A stretch of DNA of 64,000 bases from Onthomorpha sp937906975. GTDB taxonomy: Bacteria > Bacteroidota > Bacteroidia > Bacteroidales > P3. Positions 36,919-43,429 of the stretch are shown piece after piece (the first letter of the stretch is position 1; every line of letters begins with the position of its first letter). A model generated the notes under the pieces. It ran no database searches, was not told where the DNA came from, and was given only the letters and a program-made list of their open reading frames with translations. The position numbers and the translations under genes are program-made. The DNA is taken from assembly GCA_045614605.1 (NCBI GenBank), contig JAZLDH010000012.1, positions 180,052-244,051 on the forward strand. Direction: 5' to 3'.

Positions 36919-39333
36919 CTAATTAAGCAATTTCAAATTGCCGTTTTCATATACCACTGAATAACGGCAATTTTTCTTTGTTTTAAATTGCAAACTCGCC
37001 TCTTTATAAAGAAGATTGCACTCTTCTGCCGCATTGGATTTAACGATTATTTCTTTCAATTCGCCGTTTTGCCAAATAATATCAAGTTCAAAACCTCCTC
37101 TTGCTAAGACTCCTTTCAGCTGCCCTTCGCTCCACGCTTTTGGAAGTGCAGGAAGGATATGCAAAAAGCCTAAATGTGATTGCAAAAGCATTTCTAAAAT
37201 TCCAGCACTACCGCCAAAATTTCCGTCAATCTGAAAAGGTGGGTGCGAATCCCAAAGATTGTTTAGCGTTCCGTGTTTTAAGAGATTGCCAAACAAAAGG
37301 TATGCTCTATCACCATCGCAAAGCCTTGCCCATTGATTGATTTTCCAACCCATACTCCAGCCTGTTGCTCCATCGCCTCTATGATTTAAAACAACCTTTG
37401 AGGCTTCTGCTAAATCAGGGGTAAGAATTGGAGAAATAGTGCTACCGGGGTGAAGTCCAAACAAATGATTTACATGACGATGTTCATCTTTTGGGTCATC
37501 AATATCTTTGCTCCATTCCATAAGTTGCCCATATCGTCCTATTTTATAAGGCATTATTTTTTTCAATACGCTTTCCCATTCTTCCCTTTGAAGTTTGTCT
37601 TTTTCTAATACCTCTGCTGATTTTATGGCACAAAGCAATATTTCTCTTGCAACGGCATTAGCAAAAGTAGCTCCTTCATCTATTGGTCCATGTTCGGGAG
37701 AGGTTGAAGGGCAAGCGGTATAAATTCCATCGGGTCTTTGCCATAGATAATCTACTGTAAAGTTTGCACTTTCCTTTATTATATCGTAGGCTATTTTTTC
37801 TAAGTATTGTTTATCTCGACTGTAATCATAATAATCCCAAAGATGAAGTGCAAGCCACGGTCCTGCCATTGGAGAAAAATTCCAACTCATATCCTCGCTA
37901 CTTAACGGAGAAGTAAATCCAAATATGTTAGAAGAAATTGAGGCAGTCCAACCTCTTGCATCATAATACGCCTTTGCGGTTTGTCGTCCTGGTAGAATCA
38001 ATGTGCGAATGTAGTCAATCAGCGGAATATTACATTCAATCAAATTAGCAGGGCTCGCTAACCAATAATTCATTTGTAGGTTTATGTTATTATGGTAATC
38101 AACTCTCCAATCGCCATCTACTCCCCTTGCCCATATTCCTTGAAGATTGCTTGGCAAATTGCCTTTTCGTGAAGAAGCGATAGTCAAATATCTTCCGAAA
38201 TTAAAGTATAACTCTTCCAAGGCAAAGTCTTTTTCTCCTTTTCTGTAATTTTCAAGACGCAAATCGGTTGGTAAATCTTTTCTTTCTTGATTTGGATTAA
38301 GTTTTAGCGAAAGTCTATTAAATAATTTTGCATAATCCTCTACGTGTCTTTGCTTTAAGGTTTGGTAGTCTTTGTTTTTTATTTTTTTAATCGTCTTTTC
38401 TGTTGTTTTAATAGGGTTTACTTTTGCGTAGGTCTTTGTGTCAGAAAAATCTGGATTGAAATTCATAAAATAATCCGTATCTCCTGCTAAAATTAACACT
38501 ACCTCATCGCTATTTTCCACAATAATACGCCCATCTTCCTTTGCTTTAACGCAACCATTCTTTGATTTAATTTTAAATCTCAAAGAAAACTGCATTTTAT
38601 TCTCCTTTAACGCTCCTTTAAACAAAAGTTCGTTTTCGTTAATTTTCGTAATTTCTATATTTGCTTCGGGATTTGGTCTGTAAAAGAACTCTAAATTTTG
38701 TTTCTTTGGTTGATTGGCAGTAAATTTACAAATAATCACACTATCGGGATAAGACGCAAAATATTCCCTTTGGTAGATTGTGCCGTTGTTTTCAAACTCC
38801 ACTTTTGCCAAAGCCGAATCAAGCAAAAGCATTCTTTTATAATTGGAAGTGTTTTCTTCGTTTAAATGTGTGTAAATACAAAGCTCGCCCAAGGTTGTGT
38901 AAGAGCCAAAGCGAAAAGACTTTTCATTCCAAGCCTCGTATGCTGCATAACCATTGAAATTCTTACGAGTAAGAGAGTCTGCCTTTGAATAATCTTTTTC
39001 AAGAAAGGCTTGACGAATCTCTTTCAAAAGATGAGAGGATTGTTTGTTAATATTCCAATAATAAGATGCACTATCTGAAACATTAGGCCCACCTCTCCAA
39101 AGCGATTTTTCGTTAAGCGTTAAACGTTCTATTGCAACAGAGCCTAAAACATTTGCCCCCAAAGAGCCATTGCCTATTGGCAAAGAAAGATTTTCCCACT
39201 GCTTATCAGCACTGTAGTCATACATAGAAAGAGTATCAACAGAACGTGTTGGCTTATCAAAATAGATTATTGTCTGTGCATAAGAAAAAACACTAAAAAG
39301 ACAAAAACAAAAAAAGAAACTACAAACCCTCAT
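36919..39333 (-). CDS. glycoside hydrolase family 95 (alpha-L-fucosidase type)
   Basis: 804 residues with a signal peptide (MRVCSFFFCFCLFSVFSYA before Q), so the enzyme is periplasmic or at the surface. GH95 features are an N-terminal beta domain (LPIGNGSLGANVLG, LTLNEKSLWRGGPN), then an (alpha/alpha)6 barrel with NLQGIWARGVDGDWRVDYH, NINLQMNYWLASPANL, CPSTSPEHGPIDEGATF and DGATGWSMGWKINQWARL. GH95 enzymes remove alpha-1,2-linked L-fucose or L-galactose from host glycans and plant xyloglucan. The DGNFGGSAGILEMLLQS segment is also standard. No SusC/SusD pair or other glycosidase is nearby, so it is an isolated enzyme here. Substrate specificity within the family cannot be read from sequence alone. 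Confidence 0.92.
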   Translation of the reverse strand: MRVCSFFFCFCLFSVFSYAQTIIYFDKPTRSVDTLSMYDYSADKQWENLSLPIGNGSLGANVLGSVAIERLTLNEKSLWRGGPNVSDSASYYWNINKQSSHLLKEIRQAFLEKDYSKADSLTRKNFNGYAAYEAWNEKSFRFGSYTTLGELCIYTHLNEENTSNYKRMLLLDSALAKVEFENNGTIYQREYFASYPDSVIICKFTANQPKKQNLEFFYRPNPEANIEITKINENELLFKGALKENKMQFSLRFKIKSKNGCVKAKEDGRIIVENSDEVVLILAGDTDYFMNFNPDFSDTKTYAKVNPIKTTEKTIKKIKNKDYQTLKQRHVEDYAKLFNRLSLKLNPNQERKDLPTDLRLENYRKGEKDFALEELYFNFGRYLTIASSRKGNLPSNLQGIWARGVDGDWRVDYHNNINLQMNYWLASPANLIECNIPLIDYIRTLILPGRQTAKAYYDARGWTASISSNIFGFTSPLSSEDMSWNFSPMAGPWLALHLWDYYDYSRDKQYLEKIAYDIIKESANFTVDYLWQRPDGIYTACPSTSPEHGPIDEGATFANAVAREILLCAIKSAEVLEKDKLQREEWESVLKKIMPYKIGRYGQLMEWSKDIDDPKDEHRHVNHLFGLHPGSTISPILTPDLAEASKVVLNHRGDGATGWSMGWKINQWARLCDGDRAYLLFGNLLKHGTLNNLWDSHPPFQIDGNFGGSAGILEMLLQSHLGFLHILPALPKAWSEGQLKGVLARGGFELDIIWQNGELKEIIVKSNAAEECNLLYKEASLQFKTKKNCRYSVVYENGNLKLLN
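36935..36975 (+). terminator. hairpin inside the 3' end of the GH95 gene
   Basis: AAATTGCCGTT (36935-36945) pairs perfectly with AACGGCAATTT (36963-36973), followed by more T on the plus strand. It lies within the last 20 codons of the convergent GH95 gene and may serve as the terminator of the pspC-like gene, so one sequence both codes and terminates. Confidence 0.4.
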
Positions 39334-39454
39334 AATAATTCTTTTGATTAGAATTGCGAAAGTACAAAAAAAAATTAAAAACTATCAAAAAAGCACTTTT
39401 AAACCTTGCATTAGTTTAAACAACATAAAGTATGTTTAATGTTTAAAGTATATA

Positions 39455-39501
39455 GTTGTGAATTGCTTTCATTTTAGTATCTTTACATTGTCTAGTAACT
39501 T
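39455..39501 (+). repeat. solitary CRISPR-repeat-like element 1
   Basis: Positions 39455-39489 match the first 35 bases of the array repeat except for one base (TATCTTTA instead of TATCTTTG); the last 12 bases are diverged. The element keeps TTG at 39456-39458 and the TATC box 19 bp later. It lies about 2.7 kb before the array, upstream of the DUF4143 ATPase gene, with no second repeat copy behind it. Confidence 0.85.
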
Positions 39502-39539
39502 TTGATTACACACTTTTCAGGACACAACCTATCATTATA

Positions 39540-39627
39540 GCGAAAACATAGTGTAAATACCACAAAAACAAAGTGTAAATTACCACAAAAACAAAGTGCA
39601 ATACACCACAAAAACACATGATATATT
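39540..39627 (+). repeat. 23-bp direct repeats upstream of the DUF4143 ATPase gene
   Basis: Three units starting ACCACAAAAACA at 39559, 39582 and 39605 have an exact 23-bp period, and a partial unit (39540-39558) precedes them. AAGTGTAAAT or AAGTGCAAT fills the remainder of the units. They end 2 bp before the presumed minus-33 region of the ATPase promoter, so they could be binding sites for a regulator. The 346-bp gap 39334-39679 otherwise holds only the solitary repeat element and the promoter. Confidence 0.7.
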
Positions 39628-39656
39628 GCATAATCAGAAAAGAATTACTACTTTTG
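39626..39656 (+). promoter_or_regulatory. promoter of the DUF4143 ATPase gene
   Basis: TTG at 39626-39628, 20 bp, TACTTTTG at 39649-39656. The segment ATTACTACTTTTGCA is shared with the tracrRNA promoter. The predicted leader is about 17 nt to the ATG at 39680, which supports that start. Confidence 0.6.
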
Positions 39657-39679
39657 CACAAATTAAAATCAGTTCTGAT

Positions 39680-40996
39680 ATGGATTATTTAAAAAGAATA
39701 GCAGACGAAGAACTATCCTTGAGATTAGAAGCCTTTGGTGCAGTACAAATCAATGGACCAAAATGGTGTGGAAAGACTACAACAGCAGAAAGACAAGCTA
39801 AAAGTGTGGTTAAGTTACAGGATCCCGATAAGCGAGCAGGCTATTTAGCTACAATCAGAACAAAGCCTTCTATACTTTTGAAAGGCGAAACACCTAGACT
39901 TATTGACGAATGGCAAGATGCACCAATACTTTGGGATGCTGTAAGAACTACAGTTGATCAAAGGAAACTTAAAGGACAGTTTATTCTTACAGGTTCTACC
40001 GTTATAAAGAAAAAGAATGAAAAGGATACTCCTGAGGAGGAAAGAAGAATGCATTCAGGAACTGGTAGAATTTCCACAATGACAATGTATCCAATGAGTT
40101 TGTACGAATCAAAAGAATCTTCTGGTGAAATATCTTTTCTTGAGCTGTTTGATAATAAAGATTTAGATATTGACGGTATTACATCTAAACTTTCTATTGA
40201 AGAACTAATTATAGTTGCTTGTAGAGGTGGTTGGCCTGATTCTTTAAGTATAACAAGCGAAAAAGCAAAACTGCTTATAGCAAAAGACTATTTAAACAAG
40301 GTTTGTAATGAGGACATCTCTAATATTGATGATGTGCAACGTAATCCAGAATTAGCCAGATTAATCTTACGTTCTTATGCTCGAAATCTATGCACTTTAG
40401 CAAAGAAATCCGAAATGTTAAAAGATGTAAAAGCAGAAATGGAAACAACAGCACAATCCACATTTGATGAGTATGTTGATGCATTAAAACGTTTATTCGT
40501 AATAGAAGACATTGAAGCTTGGTGTCCAGCTATTCGTTCTGCTTCTGCAATAAGATCAGGTAAAAAAAGATGCTTTATTGACCCATCTATTGCTGTTGCA
40601 GCTATGGGAGCATCTCCTAAAACTCTTGAATTAGACTTAAAAACATTTGGATTCGTCTTTGAGTGTATGTGTATTCGAGACTTAAAAGTCTATTCTCAAT
40701 CTATGGGAGGTAAAGTTTCTTATTACCATGACAGATATGGTCTTGAAGCTGACATTGTTATACATCTTGATGACCAACGATACGCATTGATTGAATGTAA
40801 ACTTGGTAGCAGAGACATTGATGAAGGTGCAAAACATTTGCTTGAAATGCAAAAATTAATCCGTGAGAAAAATGAAACAGAGAAACAAATGCCTCTTAGA
40901 GAACCGGACCTTCTTATTGTATTAACTGGAGGTGAAATTGCCTATACTCGCGAAGATGGAGTCAAGGTAATTCCTCTTGGCTGTCTTAAGGATTAA
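39680..40996 (+). CDS. AAA ATPase with DUF4143 domain
   Basis: 438 residues from ATG 39680. The N-terminal AAA module has a Walker A of the form GPKWCGKTTTAERQA (about 25-39) and a Walker B RLIDEWQD at about 74-81, and GQFILTGSTV follows. The C-terminal DUF4143 part (HDRYGLEADIVIHLDDQRYALIECKLG) looks like a PD-(D/E)xK-type fold with D...ECK residues. Such proteins are abundant in Bacteroidota and archaea, and their role is not established. A GTG 84 bp upstream would add residues, but it lies in the direct-repeat block and ahead of the promoter. It stands alone on its transcript and is followed by the second CRISPR-repeat-like element 8 bp after the stop codon. Confidence 0.85.
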   Translation: MDYLKRIADEELSLRLEAFGAVQINGPKWCGKTTTAERQAKSVVKLQDPDKRAGYLATIRTKPSILLKGETPRLIDEWQDAPILWDAVRTTVDQRKLKGQFILTGSTVIKKKNEKDTPEEERRMHSGTGRISTMTMYPMSLYESKESSGEISFLELFDNKDLDIDGITSKLSIEELIIVACRGGWPDSLSITSEKAKLLIAKDYLNKVCNEDISNIDDVQRNPELARLILRSYARNLCTLAKKSEMLKDVKAEMETTAQSTFDEYVDALKRLFVIEDIEAWCPAIRSASAIRSGKKRCFIDPSIAVAAMGASPKTLELDLKTFGFVFECMCIRDLKVYSQSMGGKVSYYHDRYGLEADIVIHLDDQRYALIECKLGSRDIDEGAKHLLEMQKLIREKNETEKQMPLREPDLLIVLTGGEIAYTREDGVKVIPLGCLKD

Positions 40997-41003
40997 AGTA
41001 ATA

Positions 41004-41050
41004 GGTTTATAAAGCTTTCATTTTAGTATCTTTGCAGTAGCAGAAACTAT
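41004..41050 (+). repeat. solitary CRISPR-repeat-like element 2
   Basis: From 41014 to 41047 the element matches array repeat positions 11-44 with two mismatches in 34. The first ten bases are diverged, so the TTG box is weakened (GGTTTA), but TATCTTTG is intact at 41027-41034. It starts 8 bp after the stop codon of the ATPase gene and runs straight into a truncated HTH gene. Confidence 0.85.
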
Positions 41051-41196
41051 TAAGCCAGGCTAAGCTTGGAGAAGTAATAGGCGTGCATCGCAATAATATC
41101 GGCGAGGTTGAGCTTGGTAAGAGAGGTTTAAGTCTTGACACTCTCGCCAAATATTGTAAAGCCTTAAAATTGGAAATAAAGTTAATTGAGAAATAA
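41041..41196 (+). pseudogene. 5'-truncated XRE-type HTH gene, remnant 1
   Basis: An open frame without a start codon reads QKLLSQAKLGEVIGVHRNN and continues IGEVELGKRGLSLDTLAKYC to ALKLEIKLIEK and TAA. This is the second half of a Cro/C1-type DNA-binding domain (recognition helix, then the RG-S-DTLAKY helix). The frame is closed upstream by TAG inside the repeat-like element, so the N-terminal third was lost where that element begins. It is probably untranslated, serving only as leader for the small gene starting 13 bp later. A shorter copy of the same gene follows element 3. Confidence 0.75.
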
Positions 41197-41208
41197 ATAT
41201 TGAAGAAT

Positions 41209-41448
41209 ATGAGTATAGAAGAAAGAGTTTTGGAATTAGCTTGGAAGACGGGAAAGGTTGCTAATAGATGTCAAAAAATAGGAAGTGTAGATAATGCCGA
41301 CTATTACGATATATATTACGAAAAAAACGGAGAAGTTCTTCCAATGAGTAATGTTGTAGTTTTGGCTAAAGTAAAAGAAGAAGATATTGTTCTTGTTTCG
41401 GGGGAAGAAGCGATTAGTGTTTTAGATTTACTTAGTAGGGAGGAATAA
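41209..41448 (+). CDS. small protein of unknown function (paralogue A)
   Basis: 79 residues from ATG 41209, which reads MSIEERVLELAWKTGKV. I do not recognise the family. It has a basic N-terminal helix region, a tyrosine-rich YYDIYYEKNGE strand and an acidic C-terminus. It is a clear paralogue of the gene at 41808 (shared MSIEERVL start, KIG, YY-IYY and LDLL/DREK-like end). A TTG 9 bp earlier is possible but unlikely because the paralogue starts at the same ATG. It lies behind a solitary repeat element and an HTH remnant, and its TAA stop is followed immediately by element 3 with no spacer. Candidates are an antitoxin, an anti-CRISPR or an accessory of the array; none is proven. Confidence 0.65.
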   Translation: MSIEERVLELAWKTGKVANRCQKIGSVDNADYYDIYYEKNGEVLPMSNVVVLAKVKEEDIVLVSGEEAISVLDLLSREE

Positions 41449-41495
41449 GTTGTGAATTGCTTTCAAATTAGTATCTTTGCATTAACAGAAACAAC
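41449..41495 (+). repeat. solitary full-length CRISPR-repeat-like element 3
   Basis: All 47 positions align with the array repeat, 43 identical. The differences are two A/T changes before the TAG (CAAATTAG for CATTTTAG, the form I recall from other Bacteroidota arrays) and two in the 3' part. Both boxes are intact: TTG at 41450-41452 and TATCTTTG at 41472-41479, 19 bp apart. It starts at the base after the stop codon of paralogue A and joins HTH remnant 2 without any linker. Confidence 0.9.
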
Positions 41496-41569
41496 GTTTA
41501 AGTCTTGACACTCTTGCTAAATATTGTAAAGCCTTAAAGTTGGAAATAGTGTTGAAGAAGGTGGTGTAA
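41495..41569 (+). pseudogene. 5'-truncated XRE-type HTH gene, remnant 2
   Basis: The frame reads RLSLDTLAKYCKALKLEIV and a short tail to TAA. It corresponds to the last third of HTH remnant 1, with the junction to the repeat element falling at a different point in the HTH gene (GTTTAAGTCTTGAC). There is no start codon. The first 30 bases after the repeat element match remnant 1 (41126-41155) at 28 of 30 positions. Confidence 0.75.
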
Positions 41570-41608
41570 AGTTTAAGGCTTAATGTTTAAATTAAAAAAT
41601 AATAAGAA

Positions 41609-41806
41609 ATGAAAACACAAGTTAAAACATTAGAAGAGTTTGCTGAATTGATAAATTCAAACGAAGAATGGAAGTTGGAATTTAATGAAATAATAGCAAC
41701 AAATGGTTGGGAAAATTTAACCGATGATGATTGGGATATTTGTCGTGAGGGAAATAGAAGATTGACGTTTAATGAAGAAACAATAGCAGTTATAATAGAA
41801 GAATAG
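41609..41806 (+). CDS. small acidic protein of unknown function
   Basis: 65 residues, strongly acidic, two tryptophan-containing segments (NEEWKLEFNEI and NGWENLTDDDWDICREG). I do not recognise the family. It reads as a compact helical protein without a signal peptide or membrane segment. It starts about 120 nt downstream of the promoter in solitary repeat element 3, and the next gene begins one base after its stop, so the two are co-translated. Small acidic proteins next to CRISPR loci and HTH genes are candidate anti-CRISPRs or antitoxins; this is only a hypothesis. Confidence 0.6.
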   Translation: MKTQVKTLEEFAELINSNEEWKLEFNEIIATNGWENLTDDDWDICREGNRRLTFNEETIAVIIEE

Positions 41807-41807
41807 T

Positions 41808-42053
41808 ATGAGTATAGAAGAAAGAGTTTTAGATTATGGCAAGCAACAAGGAGTAAGGGCTGATGCTTGTAAGAAAATAGGAGAATTAGAAGATGCTGTA
41901 TATTACATATATTACAGAAGAAGAGAAAGAAAAGGGATGCCCCCTCCTGGTGGGGGGTTGCCTGTGGTGGCAGTGATAAAAGATAAGAAAATAGAATTGC
42001 TTGACTTAGATGAATCTTTTGAGAAAGTTAGGTTATTTGATAGGGAGAAATAA
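41808..42053 (+). CDS. small protein of unknown function (paralogue A')
   Basis: 81 residues, paralogue of the 79-residue protein at 41209: both start MSIEERVL, share a C-KIG motif, an aromatic YYIYYRRRE strand and an acidic end (FDREK versus LSREE). It differs by an inserted proline/glycine loop (GMPPPGGGLP) encoded by a GC-rich stretch at 41938-41961 that is unlike its surroundings. The start is one base after the preceding stop. A hairpin terminator overlaps the stop codon. Function is unknown. Confidence 0.65.
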   Translation: MSIEERVLDYGKQQGVRADACKKIGELEDAVYYIYYRRRERKGMPPPGGGLPVVAVIKDKKIELLDLDESFEKVRLFDREK

Positions 42054-42215
42054 ACTCCCTATCTTTGTGTTTATAATTTTATTATCAATCTTCAGAACTT
42101 CAACCCAATAAGGGTCTGCATCTATAAAATAATCAGAAGCATCATGATTTCCATTTTGAGGGTCAAAATAGTGTTTTTTGTTATTTACAACACACAAGTT
42201 GTGAATTGCTTTCAT
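42033..42215 (-). pseudogene. possible gene remnant between the cassette and the array
   Basis: A 60-codon minus-strand frame (NNKKHYFDPQNGNHDASDYF, then IDADPYWVEVLK) looks protein-like in composition, but its first codons (MKAIHN) lie in the first CRISPR repeat and its end lies in a terminator. It may be the middle of an older gene cut by the array. Chance cannot be excluded. Confidence 0.25.
42039..42063 (+). terminator. terminator of the small-gene cassette
   Basis: GATAGGGAG (42039-42047) pairs perfectly with CTCCCTATC (42055-42063) around AAATAAA, followed by TTTGTGTTTATAATTTT. It overlaps the stop codon of paralogue A' and separates the cassette from the CRISPR array. Confidence 0.8.
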
Positions 42216-43396
42216 TTTAGTATCTTTGCATTAGCATAAACAACATATTTAGTAATATAGTTCACAACTTTGGAGTTGTGAATTGCTTTCATTTTAGTAT
42301 CTTTGCATTAGCATAAACAACAAGGTATTAAGTTTGATAACGTAGAAAAAGTTGTGAATTGCTTTCATTTTAGTATCTTTGCATTAGCATAAACAACCGA
42401 AAGGAATTTGCGAATAAGTGCCGAATAGTTGTGAATTGCTTTCATTTTAGTATCTTTGCATTAGCATAAACAACATTATTAAGGAGATTATCGCAACTTC
42501 TACAGTTGTGAATTGCTTTCATTTTAGTATCTTTGCATTAGCATAAACAACTATGATTTGTAAACAAAAAAATCGGTAAAGTTGTGAATTGCTTTCATTT
42601 TAGTATCTTTGCATTAGCATAAACAACTGATTAAAGAAATTATCGCTACTTCGACTGTTGTGAATTGCTTTCATTTTAGTATCTTTGCATTAGCATAAAC
42701 AACCTTCGTGTTTGTAAACACTCATCACATTGAGTTGTGAATTGCTTTCATTTTAGTATCTTTGCATTAGCATAAACAACATAGTTGTTATTATTATATG
42801 TTCCATGGTTGTTGTGAATTGCTTTCATTTTAGTATCTTTGCATTAGCATAAACAACGTATGGAGGTCGGTACTTGATAACATTTTTGTTGTGAATTGCT
42901 TTCATTTTAGTATCTTTGCATTAGCATAAACAACTTTTCCGAATAACGTGGTGAGAACCCCAAGGTTGTGAATTGCTTTCATTTTAGTATCTTTGCATTA
43001 GCATAAACAACCCAGGATATTTTCGTATAAAGGAAATCCAAGTTGTGAATTGCGTTCATTTTAGTATCTTTGCATTAGCATAAACAACCCTGTCAGTGAT
43101 TATGTATCTTCTTACAATGTTGTGAATTGCTTTCATTTTAGTATCTTTGCATTAGCATAAACAACGGTATATCAGATTATACGTCAACTTATACAGTTGT
43201 GAATTGCTTTCATTTTAGTATCTTTGCATTAGCATAAACAACCTTCGTGTTTGCAAACACTCATCGCACTGAGTTGTGAATTGCTTTCATTTTAGTATCT
43301 TTGCATTAGCATAAACAACCACTTCACTTTACAAAGTTGAACAATGTTAGTTGTGAATTGCTTTCATTTTAGTATCTTTGCATTAGCATAAACAAC
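42198..43396 (+). CRISPR. type II-C CRISPR array, 16 repeats and 15 spacers
   Basis: Sixteen 47-bp repeats begin GTTGTGAATTGC and end GCATAAACAAC. They start at 42198, 42275, 42351, 42428, 42505, 42581, 42657, 42734, 42811, 42888, 42965, 43042, 43119, 43196, 43273 and 43350. Spacers are 29 or 30 bp. Fifteen repeats are identical; the twelfth has one change (GCGTTCATT for GCTTTCATT). The crRNA strand is plus, because the tracrRNA anti-repeat pairs with the plus-strand transcript. Each repeat holds TTG at positions 2-4 and TATCTTTG at 24-31, 19 bp apart, a complete Bacteroidota promoter. Spacers 4 and 6, and spacers 7 and 14, are near-identical pairs. No spacer was seen to match elsewhere in this window. 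The array faces the cas operon tail to tail. Confidence 0.99.
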
Positions 43397-43429
43397 AGAA
43401 TCTGAGTAATAGACTCGGATTCTGTTGTT
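43391..43429 (+). terminator. hairpin that closes the CRISPR array
   Basis: The last six bases of repeat 16 (AACAAC) and the following AGAATCTGAGT pair with ACTCGGATTCTGTTGTT around AATAG: a 17-bp stem with one G-U pair. It should terminate or protect the array transcript. The following sequence is only moderately T-rich (TTTATATATGG). Confidence 0.7.

Noticed and set aside
39455..39501. Element 1 as the first repeat of a second CRISPR array
   Set aside because: No second repeat occurs 29-30 bp on either side; the following sequence is the 23-bp direct repeat block of the ATPase promoter.
39596..39679. GTG start for the DUF4143 ATPase
   Set aside because: It lies in the 23-bp direct repeats and upstream of the promoter boxes. 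The conserved start MDYLKRIADEEL is at 39680.
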